DNA from: Zygnema cylindricum
Taxonomy: Eukaryota > Streptophyta > Zygnematophyceae > Zygnematales > Zygnemataceae
Assembly: GCA_037447655.1 (NCBI GenBank)
Contig: JBBHKE010002402.1
Location: forward strand, 111,635 to 175,634
Direction of reading: 5' to 3'
DNA length: 64,000 bases
The notes beneath the pieces were generated by a model. It was given only the letters and a program-made list of their open reading frames with translations. It was not told the DNA's origin and did not search any database. Every line of letters begins with the position of its first letter. Position 1 is the first letter of the stretch. Both the position numbers and the translations under genes were made by a program. This document shows positions 46,059 to 58,259 of the stretch, one piece after another.

Positions 46059-47272
46059 CATATCTTAGTGAACAAGTGCCTATCCTTACACATGTGCATG
46101 GAGGCACCTGAATCTACAATCCAGCCTGGTTCACCTTTCAATCCACTGTAAGCACATTTCTGCCTTCGTGGAATTTCGACCTCGTTTTTCGCCTCCAACT
46201 CCTCATCTAAAAGAAGCTCATCGTCCTCGTCCTCGGATTCCGCCTCATGTACCTGTGTCACAAGGGCCTTTTTCTTTCTTTTCGGGGTACCACCAGTCTG
46301 CCCCTCCTTTAATTGAAGCTCGGTTAGCTTAGTGCACTCTGCCATATACTGCCTCGGTTTCTTACAAAAATGACATAAACCTTTGGGTGCCCTTGGTCTG
46401 AACTCGTCGGTCTGATTATTCTGCTCCCTCCCCCTATAGATTCCGACCGGTTTTCGGGAATCCTTGTTCCTCCAATCGGTCGCAGTTGCCAAGGCTTGGC
46501 CACTCTTTCCTCCCCTTCGGATCTCAATCCTATTCTCCCGAACGAGAATCATCCCTACCACTGAGTTCCATGTCCACCTTGAGTCCGGCAAGTCCTGCAC
46601 ACGGTTGACTATGTTGTCGAACACATCGGGTAACTTCATCAGTAAACAGTTAACCTTTTCTTTTTCACTAAAATCTTTTCCCGCACTCTCTAGCTCCATG
46701 AAGAGTCTAGCAAGCTCATTGCAAAAATCCAACATCTTCCCCCCTTTGTATACATAGTCCTTAGCTTTCTGATCAACCAACTGTTGTTGCTGAATCGTAC
46801 CACTTCGGTACATCTCTATGAGAGCCATCCAAAGATCGGATGCCCTTTCTACCTGCAAATGAGGACATTCAACTCCTTCAGTGAGATAGCCTAGGATGAA
46901 GTGCTTTGCCGCCATATTGTTGAAGTCCCAGGTTTCAGTATCATTCTCCTCGTTCCTCGGAATAGGTGACATGAATATCGAACTAGTTGCTATTGGTGTG
47001 GTCGCCTCCTTCTCCTTTCTTTTGTCCACTACCTCTCCTTCCTTTGTTTCCTCCGTTGACGGTGGATCCTCTTTCCTAGTGAATCTACTTCCTCTAAACC
47101 CTGGAGGAACTCTAAGACTTGATGGACGCCCCAACCGTCCACTCACTATCCCCCAAAACCTTTTTTCGCATAGAGCTCCTATCATCATACTTTCCCAATA
47201 TATGAAGCCAGTTCCATTAAAGATTGGTACCCTAGAGGGTGGGCCCATAACCTGAAACTCTGAGACCTCCAT
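46058..47272 (-). pseudogene. Copia G Gag and protease
   Basis: A 404-codon frame starting at an ATG 20 bases inside the 5' LTR (MEVSEFQ, then VMGPPSRVPIFNGTGFIYW across the PBS). The Gag core (YVYKGGKMLDFCNELARLF; CLLMKLPDVFDNIVNRVQDLPDSRW) is complete. The zinc knuckle reads CHFCKKPRQYMAEC, with glutamine in place of the histidine ligand. The protease motif VDSGASMHMC is intact near the end. The frame is lost just after LFTKI. Gag is the best-preserved part of G. Confidence 0.93.
47238..47252 (-). promoter_or_regulatory. Copia G primer-binding site
   Basis: Plus-strand GGTGGGCCCATAACC is identical over 15 bases to the recalled anticodon arm of plant initiator tRNA-Met, so the minus-strand element RNA would pair with it. 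It abuts the LTR with no spacer and is in frame within gag. The clearest PBS in the window. Confidence 0.82.
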
Positions 47273-48307
47273 AAGTCCTCAGAGTGGTCAGCTTCCAAGA
47301 AGCCTCTAGGATAACCCTGACCCCTTTGTGTTTCAGCAAAAACAACTGCCACCCTGGTAGACAATAACTCTGACCAACTTCATCCTTGTGAAAGCAAGAC
47401 TCCCTTGAGTCGATAGCAAAAAGAATCTCTGAATTTGCTCCCCTGAGCAGTAAGTTATGGAGGGTCAAAGTTGACCTTTTGTATAGAAGCTCTCTAGGAG
47501 AGAGGGTCCTATCTCCTAATTTTTCTAAGTCCTATCTCTCTCACAGACTCTATCTAGTGATGTACGGAGCCAATCAGATTACAGTTCCGTACACAAAAGT
47601 ACAGCTGCCCATGTACGTTCTGTACGGACACTGTTAGACATGGCCTAAATGTCGACACGTGGTATGTCCGGATTCGCTCCCTTAATCCTCGGAGATGCCG
47701 CGATCCAATGTCATTCCGCCACGTGTCATCCGATGTGGCGATGACCAAAAACCGCCGAAATCCTCTTCCGCGATCTCGGCGTTAATTCCGGTCGTCCGAT
47801 TAAATTCACATTTAATCGTAGCCGTAATAAATACATGCGTGATATTCGTTTCATTAAAAAAATAAATGCCCGGCATTGGTTTCTTATCCGTACCGTAATC
47901 CGTACTTTTACATTACTGGATCTATGTATCCCGTAAACAGTTACAGTTAAATGAATTATCCTACCTGATAATGTTTAATTAAATATCAAACCATATAGTG
48001 CGTAACACTAGTTAAAGACTTAACGGCTAAGGCTACCGGCTGCCAGCTATCTGTCGTCCGGTAGGTATCTGGATCAAATCCTGTGGTCGGCACATACCTT
48101 TTAGTAAATAAACCCCTAACCAATATATATTTCCCGTAAACCTCTGGATAGGCTAGGTAGCCATGGCTTTAGCTCCCTCTCTAATTTCTGAGTGACTGCG
48201 ACAAGTTTGAGAGTTGGAGAGAGAAGTTAGAGGTAGACTGCCTCGGCTTCTTTCTATATTTCTATTTAGACCTAGAAAATACTTTAAATGGACCATTAAT
48301 TTCTACA
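47253..48307 (-). repeat. Copia G 5' LTR (1055 bp)
   Basis: TGAAACTCTGAGACC...ATTTCTACA on the plus strand, pairing with the left LTR apart from the solo LTR insertion. It ends at the CAATA duplication (48308-48312). Confidence 0.92.
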
Positions 48308-48618
48308 CAATACAGGCGTCCAGTAAGCGCAAAGTGTCATCATAAGGATAGTCGGAGGAGTCTAGCCAGACACTGGATACATGGGGCGTTTGCGTTAAAA
48401 ATTCGAAATCGGACGGTGGAAGTTTTCGCCAAAAAATCTGGAGAATCTTAACGAATTTCTAGTAAACATCTTTTGTAAAAAAAAAAAAAAAACAGTACGA
48501 TTTAGTATGGAAAGGTACTTTCTCCTGTACACAACCCCACTTTCCGCCTGATGGAAGGTTACCCTTAATCGACCCGGTATGTACGACTACAGAAACGTAT
48601 GATGGAACTTCACCCTTA

Positions 48619-49362
48619 AAACTAAAAGTTTGTACTTTTCACTTTGTTTCATTGTTCAAAAGTAGGTGAAAGTAGGCCTATACAATATCCCTATTGTATA
48701 TAAAACATACAATATGACCATGAGACCCATATTGTATTCGGACCTATTCGGACCAATTAAAACATTCGGACCTAAAATTGGACCAATTAAAACATTCGAA
48801 CCAAATTTTTTTATTTGCACCGTCAGATTCTGTTGATCGGACGGTCGCTGATCAAAGTAGCGATCTAAGAAGATCACATGAAAAGCCCATAACACAACTT
48901 ACGATAAAGGCGCCGACCAAAGGCCTACCATAAGAACGCTACTGTACTTTTGAACTATGCTAAAAAAAGCATATACCACTGGTTACTGTTATTGTTACGA
49001 CGGAAATTCGCCCTCATAGCGATGGGCATGTTGTAGTGGCCCTCCTGCGCATGCATGTGTGCCGTACTGTACTGCAGTATGCTCCGATGTATTTCAATGC
49101 CAAGGAAAGATCTCCCCGTCACTTTGAGAATTTCTGAGTGTTTGTAAATTCTTTCAAATAAAGATAGCGATCCGTTTGTAAGCCTGCTCGAATATTTCCT
49201 CTTGAGTATTGGCCGATTAACCATCATGGCGTTGACCAAGACCAACGACACACAGTTTTATATTCTTCAGATAGTAGCTCATGCCATCGATCTGTAGCTC
49301 CAGCGATCTTGTTACAGGAACCTTTTACACTCGACTAAACTGACTTTCACTTGGAAAGAAAA
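48619..49362. other. Upstream region of the glycosyltransferase gene
   Basis: Contains a tandem pair of GGACCAATTAAAACATTCGG (about 48750-48800) and no convincing gene. A 98-codon minus-strand frame (48955-49251) is unsupported. The promoter and 5' UTR of the gene starting at 49363 should lie here, but I cannot place a TATA box with confidence. Confidence 0.4.
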
Positions 49363-52300
49363 ATGAATCTCGGTCAAGCCTTGCCGTCTCCCCGAGGCTC
49401 CGTGAAGAAGGTCGAGGAAAGTGGAGGAGGAAGAGACAGCCAAGCCAAGGCTTATCATCCGACTCGATCCGCCTCTCTGTGGAAACGAATCGCCACTCTT
49501 CAACGTCTTTTTCAGCTGAAAAATCCTCCACATCACATTCGCCAGATACAGTTGTCCATTATTCTCGTTTTTCTAGTCCTAAGGTGATGTACAGAACAAT
49601 GTATCGGATACAGTTAGCCATTCTTCTTGATACAGTTAGCCTTTTTTTTTTGTTTTTTCGAGTCCAAAGGCTTGGTAACAATGTGGCAGTCTGTAAAGGA
49701 CATTTTGTCTCAAGACTGAATCGATCCAGTGATGGTCTCCAATGTTGTTTCCATTATTTGAATGACAAAAATGTTGGTTTTTTTTTGTGAACTTGGACTG
49801 CAAAGAGGAATAAGGTGTTTGATTTTCCGGATCCAGCCGTTTTTTCTATACTTTGTTGTCCTGCTGGTTTTTGAAGGTTTCTGGAAGGCCAGAAACTGCT
49901 CGCAAAAATAACTTCCCCTGGTCAATGTTTTTTTGTCGATAGTGACCTTTAAGGGGTGCAATTCTAAAAAATGCCATTATGACATTTTTGTCTCTCACAT
50001 TCCTCTCTCCCTCTCTCCACGTAAAGACACAGCAGACACAATAACCAGCCATCCTGTTTTTGTGGCATTTTTCATATCATAGCCATACCCCAAACCCCAT
50101 GCCAAATGGCAAATTCCATTGCACAATCAATAGTAAAGAAAAAAGCTCCAACCCAAAAAAGCAACATTCTCTCCCTCTCTCCCTCTCTCCCTCTCTCCCT
50201 CTCTCCCTCTCTCTCCCTCTCTCCCCCTTCCTCTCTCCCTCCTCTCTTCCCCTCTCCCCTCTTCCTTGTTCTCTCACTCTCTCCTTCTCCCTCTCTCCCA
50301 CTCTCAACACGCAGCCTGCTTTGCAGCACGTTTTTTGTGGGTGGATTGCGCTGACCTTAATCAATTCGTTTCTTACTGCAGCTCGTGGCACATATATAAG
50401 TGTAGAAAACCAGGAGGTTGCTCCGGGGAGGTTACCCAGCCTGCGATCAAGCAGGGAGGAGGAGCAGTGGACCCAGTTAACCCGTTTTACCTTCCTTCCG
50501 GAAAGGTATCTAGTGTCTCTCTTGGAGATGTCATTTCAAGTGATGTCATACTAGAGTACAGATATCCTCTTACAAATGCGTGGATCTGTGGCTTACGGAA
50601 CTGAGATTAGCGGGGTAATTTAGTAATCAGTCGGTTTTTCAGCTTCGCCAGCTTGTGGAGATCCTGGTGACTGACTCGGTTACCAATGTCGGTTCACAAT
50701 ACGTCACTTACTGTGCTGTCAAAAATACACGTAGAGATGGAAACTTGTCGTAGGGACTTCCAATATCTCAATTTTGACCATGGTGTCTGGACTGAGAACT
50801 TCATTCAAGTTTCCTTTGTTGTAATGTGTTCGATTACGGTAGCAGACGATCATATGGAGAAAACAGTTTATGTGTCATTAAGCTTGCTTCCTACTGGTTT
50901 GCCCCTTTTTCCATGCGGGTGCCTAGCAGGATCTCAAAGCTGATGTTCCAAACCCGTTCGAGGCACCACTGCCAACTGTACTTGCGAGGACTCTCGGCCA
51001 TCCATTTAAGTCAATGGTGAGATTGCAGAACCTAGGAGATTTTTTTTTTTTTTCAATAAGTCATCCATAGCGGGTTTGAAGAATGATCGCACATATATTT
51101 CAGGTTGGTTCGCATTATTCTGTTACCATGAAAATGAAGAGAACAAACATGTAGTTCTTGTAGAAGCTGGGCTGGAGTCTAACTTGTAAGAAAGCACAAC
51201 TGAAGTTTGAAGAGCTATGCGAACTTTTTGTGATATGCAGGTGGGTTATGGTGTGAGGTCGGGGACTATTCTTATCTAATTTCAAAATGGGAAAGGTCGT
51301 TTGAAGTTTTAACACTCACTTGTAATTGCCGTAGTCAGCGTTTTTCATTTTAAGTCTGGCGGTGTGGAGATGAGTACTGCCTATTGCCTGAAACTTGTTG
51401 TAATATAAGTACCTAATATATAGTACGGTGTTTCAGAGGCATGGCAAAGAACACATGAGGATACATGGAGAGGATATTTTGGTCAGCAATCAAACTACAA
51501 GCTTTAACATGTAGTCCAGTAGAACTTAGGTTGTAGTATAGGCTAATGCATGAGAAGTGAATGCTAAGCTGGCCTTGAATGGGAATTTCAAATAGCCAAG
51601 GATTTCCATTTATCATGTGAGAATTAGACAAATCATGGCACATGCCGACATTTAAGTTCATGTACATGTTTTCTGATTCAGAAGTTTACATGTACTAGGC
51701 AATATACATATGTTTGATGCGCACGCAATGATGACCCATCTTTTTTTGTTGCATACTCAAAGAAGCATATTTACTTGTGTCGTGCCAGGTTATTTTTGTG
51801 ATAGTGTTGGTTTTGTGTCTGCACCCCCTACACCATACAATGTTTAAAGTTGTTATGAACCCTTTAATTGCCAGAAGAAATCCCTGACCACAGTTATTTT
51901 ATGTAACATTTGCTGGCTCTTATATAATTCCCAGGATGACAACTTAGCAAGACTTCATGTAGGCTTGTATTTTGTTTACAGGACATAGCATGAACTGTAC
52001 TATCCTTATTCCCACACTATTAGCCGCGCGTTAATGATTACGGTGAAAGATGTGGTTTAAGTGGTCAAAGTCCAAGTCCAACTCTGGTCAAAAAACCTCT
52101 GGTCAAAGTCCAACTGCACATTGTAGTCTAAATCTTATGTAAGTACAGATGTTGTCTCTCGGTGTGTTTACATGTGCATACGTACAAAACCGACCGTATC
52201 TCTCTTTAAACAAGGAAGCATATGCTGAACTGAATATCAAACCATATAAGGTTGTTACAGCTTCCGGTTTCCTCCTGATGAAAGGTTTATTTGCCTTGTG

Positions 52301-55300
52301 CAGAAAATACCTGTAGTGCAATTCTATCAGCGACCAGGGAACTTGCCTTGCCAGAAAAACCACTATATTTATCGGAATTTAAAACAAGCTCGCAAACTCA
52401 ATGATGTAGTTTACTTTATTGGTCCAGAGGAATGCAGGGAAATGGCAAAAGAATTAGACATTTACCTTGAGCCTTATCCTGAGTATCAAGATGTGATTGA
52501 CTGGTTTACCACTACAATTGGAAAGCCTATTGGTTATCAGGTGTGTGGGTTCGTTGGAATTACTTCATCTTCTGTATTTTGGAACATTACATAAAGTTGA
52601 CCTTTTGCTTAAACAACGATTAATAGCGAAGGAGGGTTAATTCAAAGAGAGTGTGGTTGTTAATATAGTGGTTCCTTATGTCAACTGTGTTTTAATGCAA
52701 TATAGTTGGATTGGCAGGTGGTTCCTTCAATATGCAAGAATCTTTTTATCCCCGAGTTTCTCCTTATATATGAGTGGCGGCTGTGTATTTTTTTAACTTA
52801 AAAGCCCTTGGAGAATTTGTTGAATGTTTGTATAGAGGCAGTCATATTGACCATTCTCGTTTTCCCTTGATGAGCGGCGCTGGAAGTTGTTTCCCTGGTC
52901 AATCTAGAACTATCAGTTAACGATACTGTAGGAGTTGGGGACTTCTACTTTTGTAAATTCAATGACAAAATATGTTATTTCCCAGGTGCGGTGGTTTGTT
53001 TTACGAGCATTTATGGAACGTCACGCGTTTCCTCGTGTTTTCTACACAGACTCCGATGTTATGCTGTTTGCAAATGTAACAGAGTTGGTACAAATGCTGT
53101 ATCCCAGAACCTACTTGGCCCTCGCTGTTAGATGGCCCAGGTAACAATCTTATGAACTCTGGTTTTGGTTGACAATCTGTTAAGTTATTAACATGCGATA
53201 GTTGTGCCATTGTATCAACCATCATTCCAGTAAATACTCAACTTTCACATGGACTGCATCTTCTGACGGCAACCGTATTTAAGTTCTGCATACTGCTATG
53301 ATATCTTGCTTCATTTCTGGGAAGATGTCGTTCTGTTTGTACTGATATGTTCAGAACTATTACATGTTGTGTCTGATTTCGTCCCCTCGGCATTTTCATA
53401 CTCTTAATTGTTGGTAGTATATTCTAGATGGTGAATTGGAGGAAGGAGAGTTTTGGGGGTTTTGTTTTGTCTATGGCATAGTTGTGATGAGATGTAACTC
53501 GCTGAGGTGGACTCCTGTGGGTGGATGGACAGCTTGAAGCCTCCGTTGTCACCGAGTCAATACGTGTCAACTGCAGTTTCTGGCCATGTGTCATTGTGGA
53601 CTCACGATGCAATAGTGGATTTCAACGACTTTTTTCTCGAGTTCTTTGCGGTGAGCAATCGATAATTTTTAGAAATCCTTGGCAGTGTCGTGCTGCTCTT
53701 TGTTGAATCCACAGTAATATTGGTTGGTTTGTGTTGAAGAGGACATACTTGTTACAGGCATGTGTCTTGTATTGGTCACAGGGAGATCTTCTTTGCAGTC
53801 ATGTGGAATTCAAGTATCCAGTCTCAGCAAGCACAAGGAGACTGCCCTGTTGTGTTTTTTGATTAAACAAAAAACGTTTTTGGCAGTTGACTTGTTCAAG
53901 AACATTCAGTAGAAGTTGACGGTTATTATGATTGTAAAAAACAGAGCAAAATGTTTGAATTAAGACTGACAATGGCTGTCGGTACCATGTGCAGAATGCA
54001 GTGCTGTTTGGAAAGCCAGGAGATAAATCTCTGGTGGCGGAGAAGGCTTATAATGACATGGTGCCACTTGGATGGTATACATTCAGAAGTTGTTGGAATA
54101 GACCTCCAGCGGAACTGCATCCCCAGGTTTGCTAATTCATAAATACACCTCAGTTCAGACTATTAAATTCTCAGGCTCAGACTCTCTCTTGACTCTAACT
54201 CTCTCCCTCTATTCCTCTAATATGGACCATAATTTAGCGTCCCCTTTCCATGTGACCATCCCTCTCCCCCTCACCTACCTCCCCTTCTCTCCCTCTCCCT
54301 CTCCCACTCATCCCTCTCCCTCCCTCTCACCTCCTCTCCTCCCTCTCCCTCTCCCTCCTCTTACCATTGCTCCCAACAACTCTCTCTCTCTCTCTCTCTC
54401 TNNNNNNNNNNNNNNNNNNNNNNNNNNNNNNNNNNNNNNNNNNNNNNNNNNNNNNNNNNNNNNNNNNNNNNNNNNNNNNNNNNNNNNNNNNNNNNNNNNN
54501 NNNNNNNNNNNNNNNNNNNNNNNNNNNNNNNNNNNNNNNNNNNNNNNNNNNNNNNNNNNNNNNNNNNNNNNNNNNNNNNNNNNNNNNNNNNNNNNNNNNN
54601 NNNNNNNNNNNNNNNNNNNNNNNNNNNNNNNNNNNNNNNNNNNNNNNNNNNNNNNNNNNNNNNNNNNNNNNNNNNNNNNNNNNNNNNNNNNNNNNNNNNN
54701 NNNNNNNNNNNNNNNNNNNNNNNNNNNNNNNNNNNNNNNNNNNNNNNNNNNNNNNNNNNNNNNNNNNNNNNNNNNNNNNNNNNNNNNNNNNNNNNNNNNN
54801 NNNNNNNNNNNNNNNNNNNNNNNNNNNNNNNNNNNNNNNNNNNNNNNNNNNNNNNNNNNNNNNNNNNNNNNNNNNNNNNNNNNNNNNNNNNNNNNNNNNN
54901 NNNNNNNNNNNNNNNNNNNNNNNNNNNNNNNNNNNNNNNNNNNNNNNNNNNNNNNNNNNNNNNNNNNNNNNNNNNNNNNNNNNNNNNNNNNNNNNNNNNN
55001 NNNNNNNNNNNNNNNNNNNNNNNNNNNNNNNNNNNNNNNNNNNNNNNNNNNNNNNNNNNNNNNNNNNNNNNNNNNNNNNNNNNNNNNNNNNNNNNNNNNN
55101 NNNNNNNNNNNNNNNNNNNNNNNNNNNNNNNNNNNNNNNNNNNNNNNNNNNNNNNNNNNNNNNNNNNNNNNNNNNNNNNNNNNNNNNNNNNNNNNNNNNN
55201 NNNNNNNNNNNNNNNNNNNNNNNNNNNNNNNNNNNNNNNNNNNNNAGGCAAGTTTAATCCCAAATACACAAAGTGGAGAGTCTTTGCCAACCACGGTTGT

Positions 55301-56449
55301 GCAATGCGACCGGTTGGGTTGGGGACGGCTGGTGTGTCTTCGACAACAATTTCTCGGTGCAGGTGGGTTGGTCATTAACAAAGAAACCGGTGAATTTTGT
55401 TATTATTGCTCTTCCATCCTTAACTGTTTGTATCAAGTGTGCTAAAACAGTTGGATCCGCTTTATGATTTTTTCCTGTACTACACGCGTTATACGGTATA
55501 ATATGCGTATTAGTCGGGCTAACATATAGCGTTTCCAGCTGGTTTGTATTAGTGGCTGGAATTTTCCGGAGTTGAGAGGATGTCTCATGTGTGCTGTTGC
55601 TTTTATAGGCATACCACGTAGAATTGAGGTTGAAGGACGAGGGCCTCAATATCTGAACGAGTTCGTTGGTGTGTTTATGAGTTTGTTGGACTTGCAGATG
55701 TTCCCTTGGGTCTGCTTTCTAGTGGGAGTCTATTTTAAGCATGACATGTACAATTGAGTTCTGAATTTACCTGGTTATTTTTGGGACTTTGGTAATCATA
55801 TGATTTCTTCACCTTGATGATTGGTGCAGGAAGTGGTGTTTGATTTTTCTGGCTTGTGTTTTTTTCGCCCTTTCCATGCTTTAAGGTTTTGCTGTGAAGG
55901 CTTACTTCCATGTATGCTCGCAGTCCCTTGTGGACGTTCGGTTCGTTGGGAAAACAATTGTAAACACTATATGCAGTAACTCCATACTGTATGCGTATTA
56001 TACGGTATAATATGTGTATAGTATGGGGTTACCGCATACAGTGTTTCCAATTGTTTTTGCACATTTGAACTAAGGTTCATGTTACGAGAACCTTGACACC
56101 CACAGTTGAAACCGCAGCTGGTGCGACAATGTAGTAATAATAATAGTGGACAATGGATTGTATTTTAATGTTGAATATAGCACCTGAAAATAACTATAAT
56201 AGTCTATGTACCTGAAAATAACTCGCAAGGGGACATTTGATGATGCAGACACCCAAACAATACTTCCGATATCGACCCGATTTGGGAATGCTGGTGCCCA
56301 CATCTTTGCATTATACTCATTTCGAGGATTGGGGCGAGAAACAAATCGAACCCGTACAGTTTTTGGGTGTACATTTCCAAGCTCATAAAAAGGGTTACCT
56401 GTCCAGAGGAGATGATCCGGCGGAAACCTGGGGATCTTCTCAAGATTAG
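49363..56449 (+). CDS. Probable type II membrane glycosyltransferase, nine exons
   Basis: The only credible host gene. Exons I infer: 49363-49583, 50382-50505, 50930-51016, 52304-52540, 52986-53140, 53533-53650, 53995-54126, 55279-55362, 56249-56449. All junctions are GT-AG and all phases agree, giving about 452 residues. Exon 1 encodes a basic N-terminus, then a hydrophobic stretch (IQLSIILVFLVL) that fits a signal anchor for the Golgi or another endomembrane. Exon 4 (IPVVQFYQRPG) starts the catalytic domain. Exon 5 has RWFVLRAFMERHAF and TDSDVMLF, a DxD-type metal/nucleotide-sugar site. Exon 6 has SGHVSLWTHDAIVDF, exon 8 GDGWCVFDNNFS, exon 9 PVQFLGVHFQAHKKGYL. This order fits GT-A-fold transferases of unknown substrate found in algae and cyanobacteria (recalled). 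Weak points: the exon 8 acceptor lies beside the N gap, which may hide an exon, and relatives usually have a short FE..C segment before RWFVL that I do not find. Confidence 0.72.
50163..50308. repeat. CT-rich (TCTCCC)n tract in intron 1
   Basis: A run of CTCTCTCC-type units about 75 bp upstream of the exon 2 acceptor; it may serve as or disturb the polypyrimidine tract. The reading frames through it are repeat artefacts. Confidence 0.9.
54257..54401. repeat. CT-rich tract ending in a CT microsatellite at the gap edge
   Basis: CCCTCTCCC units pass into an uninterrupted CT run that stops at the N gap, in the seventh intron. The assembly broke inside the microsatellite. Confidence 0.93.
54402..55245. 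other. Assembly gap (844 N)
   Basis: A run of N within the intron between the seventh and eighth proposed exons. An unseen exon inside it cannot be excluded, although the flanking exons are both phase 0. Confidence 0.99.
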
Positions 56450-57391
56450 CGCAACACTATTTTTAACCACCTTGATAAAACCGTTGAGGAGAGCCACTTG
56501 GAGGCAAATTACGCCGAAACATAAGTCCGTGGGGTTGACATAATAGGGTCTTAGATTGTGATTCGATTTTTGCTCTCCTTGTTTACGATAAATAATTCCG
56601 TATGTGACTAGCTTACACCACATTGTACCACATTATATACTGGTCTTGGACGTGTTTTGGAATGCCTAAAAGGTCGTCTTTTGCCACACTTTAAATACGG
56701 TTTCCAGAATGATGATGTGGTCGAGGCTCAAATTCCTTTTTTTTTTTCAACTTTGTTCGCGCTGCAGCTGCCATAGGCTTTCACAGAGCCTATCGAGGGA
56801 GAGGGAGAGGGAGGGGGAGGGGGGGGGGGAGAGGACATGAACTTGTACATGCCGTATGACAATGAGGTTTTAGTGATTCATTGGCCCCAAAATCTCCTCT
56901 GTCATGTTGGATAAATAATAGACCACCATAGTCACCGGTATTCAGCTAATTCCATAAAATTGTAGTCATAGTCTGACATGCCGGAACACCAAAAATGGTG
57001 AATTTTCTTCAAAATTTTGGGAGTTGAGGTGAGGACGAACTGAACCGGTTGAAAATGATATGGAAGCATTTGTGGGGCATGCGCAGTGCCCATTGTAATA
57101 AGATTTGATCACATATCGAATTGCACCATTGCTAACTGCTACATTGCGGTACATATTGCTAGCTGTGGAAGATTTCGCGAATATTTTGCAGGTGGCCGTC
57201 TGGGCGACAACAATGCTAAAGAAAAAAAACAGAGCCAGAAATCACTGCCTGCCAGAAAAAAAAAATACATTTACCCCTGGAGGGTAGAGGCATTGTACGG
57301 CACGGGACCGGTACGGTAGGTTTCGACATCTCATATAATTTTTTTTGTTTGGTTGTCGTATTTCATTCCTTGATTTTTTATTTTTTTTGGT
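56450..57391. other. 3' flank of the glycosyltransferase gene, no further gene seen
   Basis: Contains a G/A-rich run at 56797-56836 and short frames only. The polyadenylation site of the gene should lie in the first few hundred bases but is not identifiable. Confidence 0.5.
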
Positions 57392-57394
57392 TAA

Positions 57395-57800
57395 GGGTAA
57401 CCTTCCATCAGGCAAAAAGTGGGGTTGTTTACTGGAGAAAGTACCTTGCCGTACTAAGCCGTACGGTTTTTTTTTTTTTTTAAACAAAAGATGTTTACTA
57501 AGAAGTCGTTGAGATTCTCCAGACTGGCGAAAATTACAACCGTCCAATTTTCAATTTTTGACGCAAAACGTCCCTTGTTTCCAGTACCTGGCTAGTCTCC
57601 TCCAACTATTCTCAGGAGGACACTTAGCGCTTACTGGACGGGTGTATTGGTCCACTTGTAAAGTCAGCGTCGATCCAAGACGGACGTGAAGTTATAAAGT
57701 TACATGTGGCAAATGGCTTGTACCTTCTGACATCAAAGCCACCCTGTTCGACGACAAAAAAAACTTGGTTGTAGGACATCACGCCACCTTCATAAATGTG
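57395..57800. mobile_element. G-free relative of the inner TIR element (inverse orientation)
   Basis: Starts TAA-GGGTAACCTTCCATCAGG and runs, as the reverse complement, through sequence matching 48308-48564 and 40940-41110, with a continuous junction at about 57640-57650 where G is inserted in the other copy. The far TIR is not found, so the right side is truncated or diverged. Confidence 0.75.
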
Positions 57801-58049
57801 CGATATAAAATTTGTTTTTTTTCAAATAGGATACACGATTTTAATATTTCCTCGACGTTAATTAAGGCAATTAAAATAAAGTAAAGCTGAAGTACAACAA
57901 AATATAACATGAATTAAATGGCCCATGTCGTGACCAGCATAACTATAACTTCATGAAAATTACAAAAAATGAATTGTCGACGCGCGGGCCGCTCCAAAGG
58001 ATTAGTCCTGCACGAACTAGTATATCATGCTGATATTTAATTCACGCCA

Positions 58050-58259
58050 CAATTTTTAATATTTTGTACGGATACATATATTAATGTATATAATCGTACG
58101 GCGAATATTCCATTTTTGCTGTTCCCAAATTAGCATAAACGCCGAAATTAGAATACACCTTTTTTTTGAAGAAAAAATCAAATTCTTAATTAGCATCACT
58201 TACGGTAAATTTTCTTCGACACTATTTAAACTTTGACACTAATAACGATTCGCGGTGTA
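58050..58259. mobile_element. Truncated TIR element of the 63441 type
   Basis: The right end CACTAATAACGATTCGCGGTG-TA and the interior (CGTACGGCGAATATTCC, CCCAAATTAGC) match the inverted copy at 63441-63976. The left end is not found. The terminal TA is shared with the next element. Confidence 0.55.

Larger units (their letters stand above)
40581..48564. mobile_element. Inner TIR element holding copia G
   Basis: The left end GGTTAACCTTCCATCAGACG and the complement of the right end GGGTAACCTTCCATCAGGCG match at about 18 of 20 bases. Flanks are TCA (40578-40580) and TTA (48565-48567), an imperfect duplication. Without G it is about 780 bp. A related, G-free copy in inverse orientation lies at 57395-57800 and aligns across the G insertion point. 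Confidence 0.65.
39907..48615. mobile_element. Outer PIF/Harbinger-like TIR element
   Basis: The left end TAGTGAAGTTCCATCTGGCG and the complement of the right end GGGTGAAGTTCCATCATACG share GTGAAGTTCCATC and are flanked by TTA (39904-39906 and 48616-48618). Removing the inner element leaves about 720 bp. The left terminus has lost its GG, so it is probably old. Confidence 0.55.

Noticed and set aside
50072-50391. Arginine/glutamate-rich minus-strand frames
   Set aside because: Translation of the CT-rich tract in intron 1 of the glycosyltransferase gene.
54129-55445. Open frames of 296-438 codons on both strands
   Set aside because: They consist mostly of the N gap and CT repeats; no coding content except the short exon near 55279-55362, which is in another frame.
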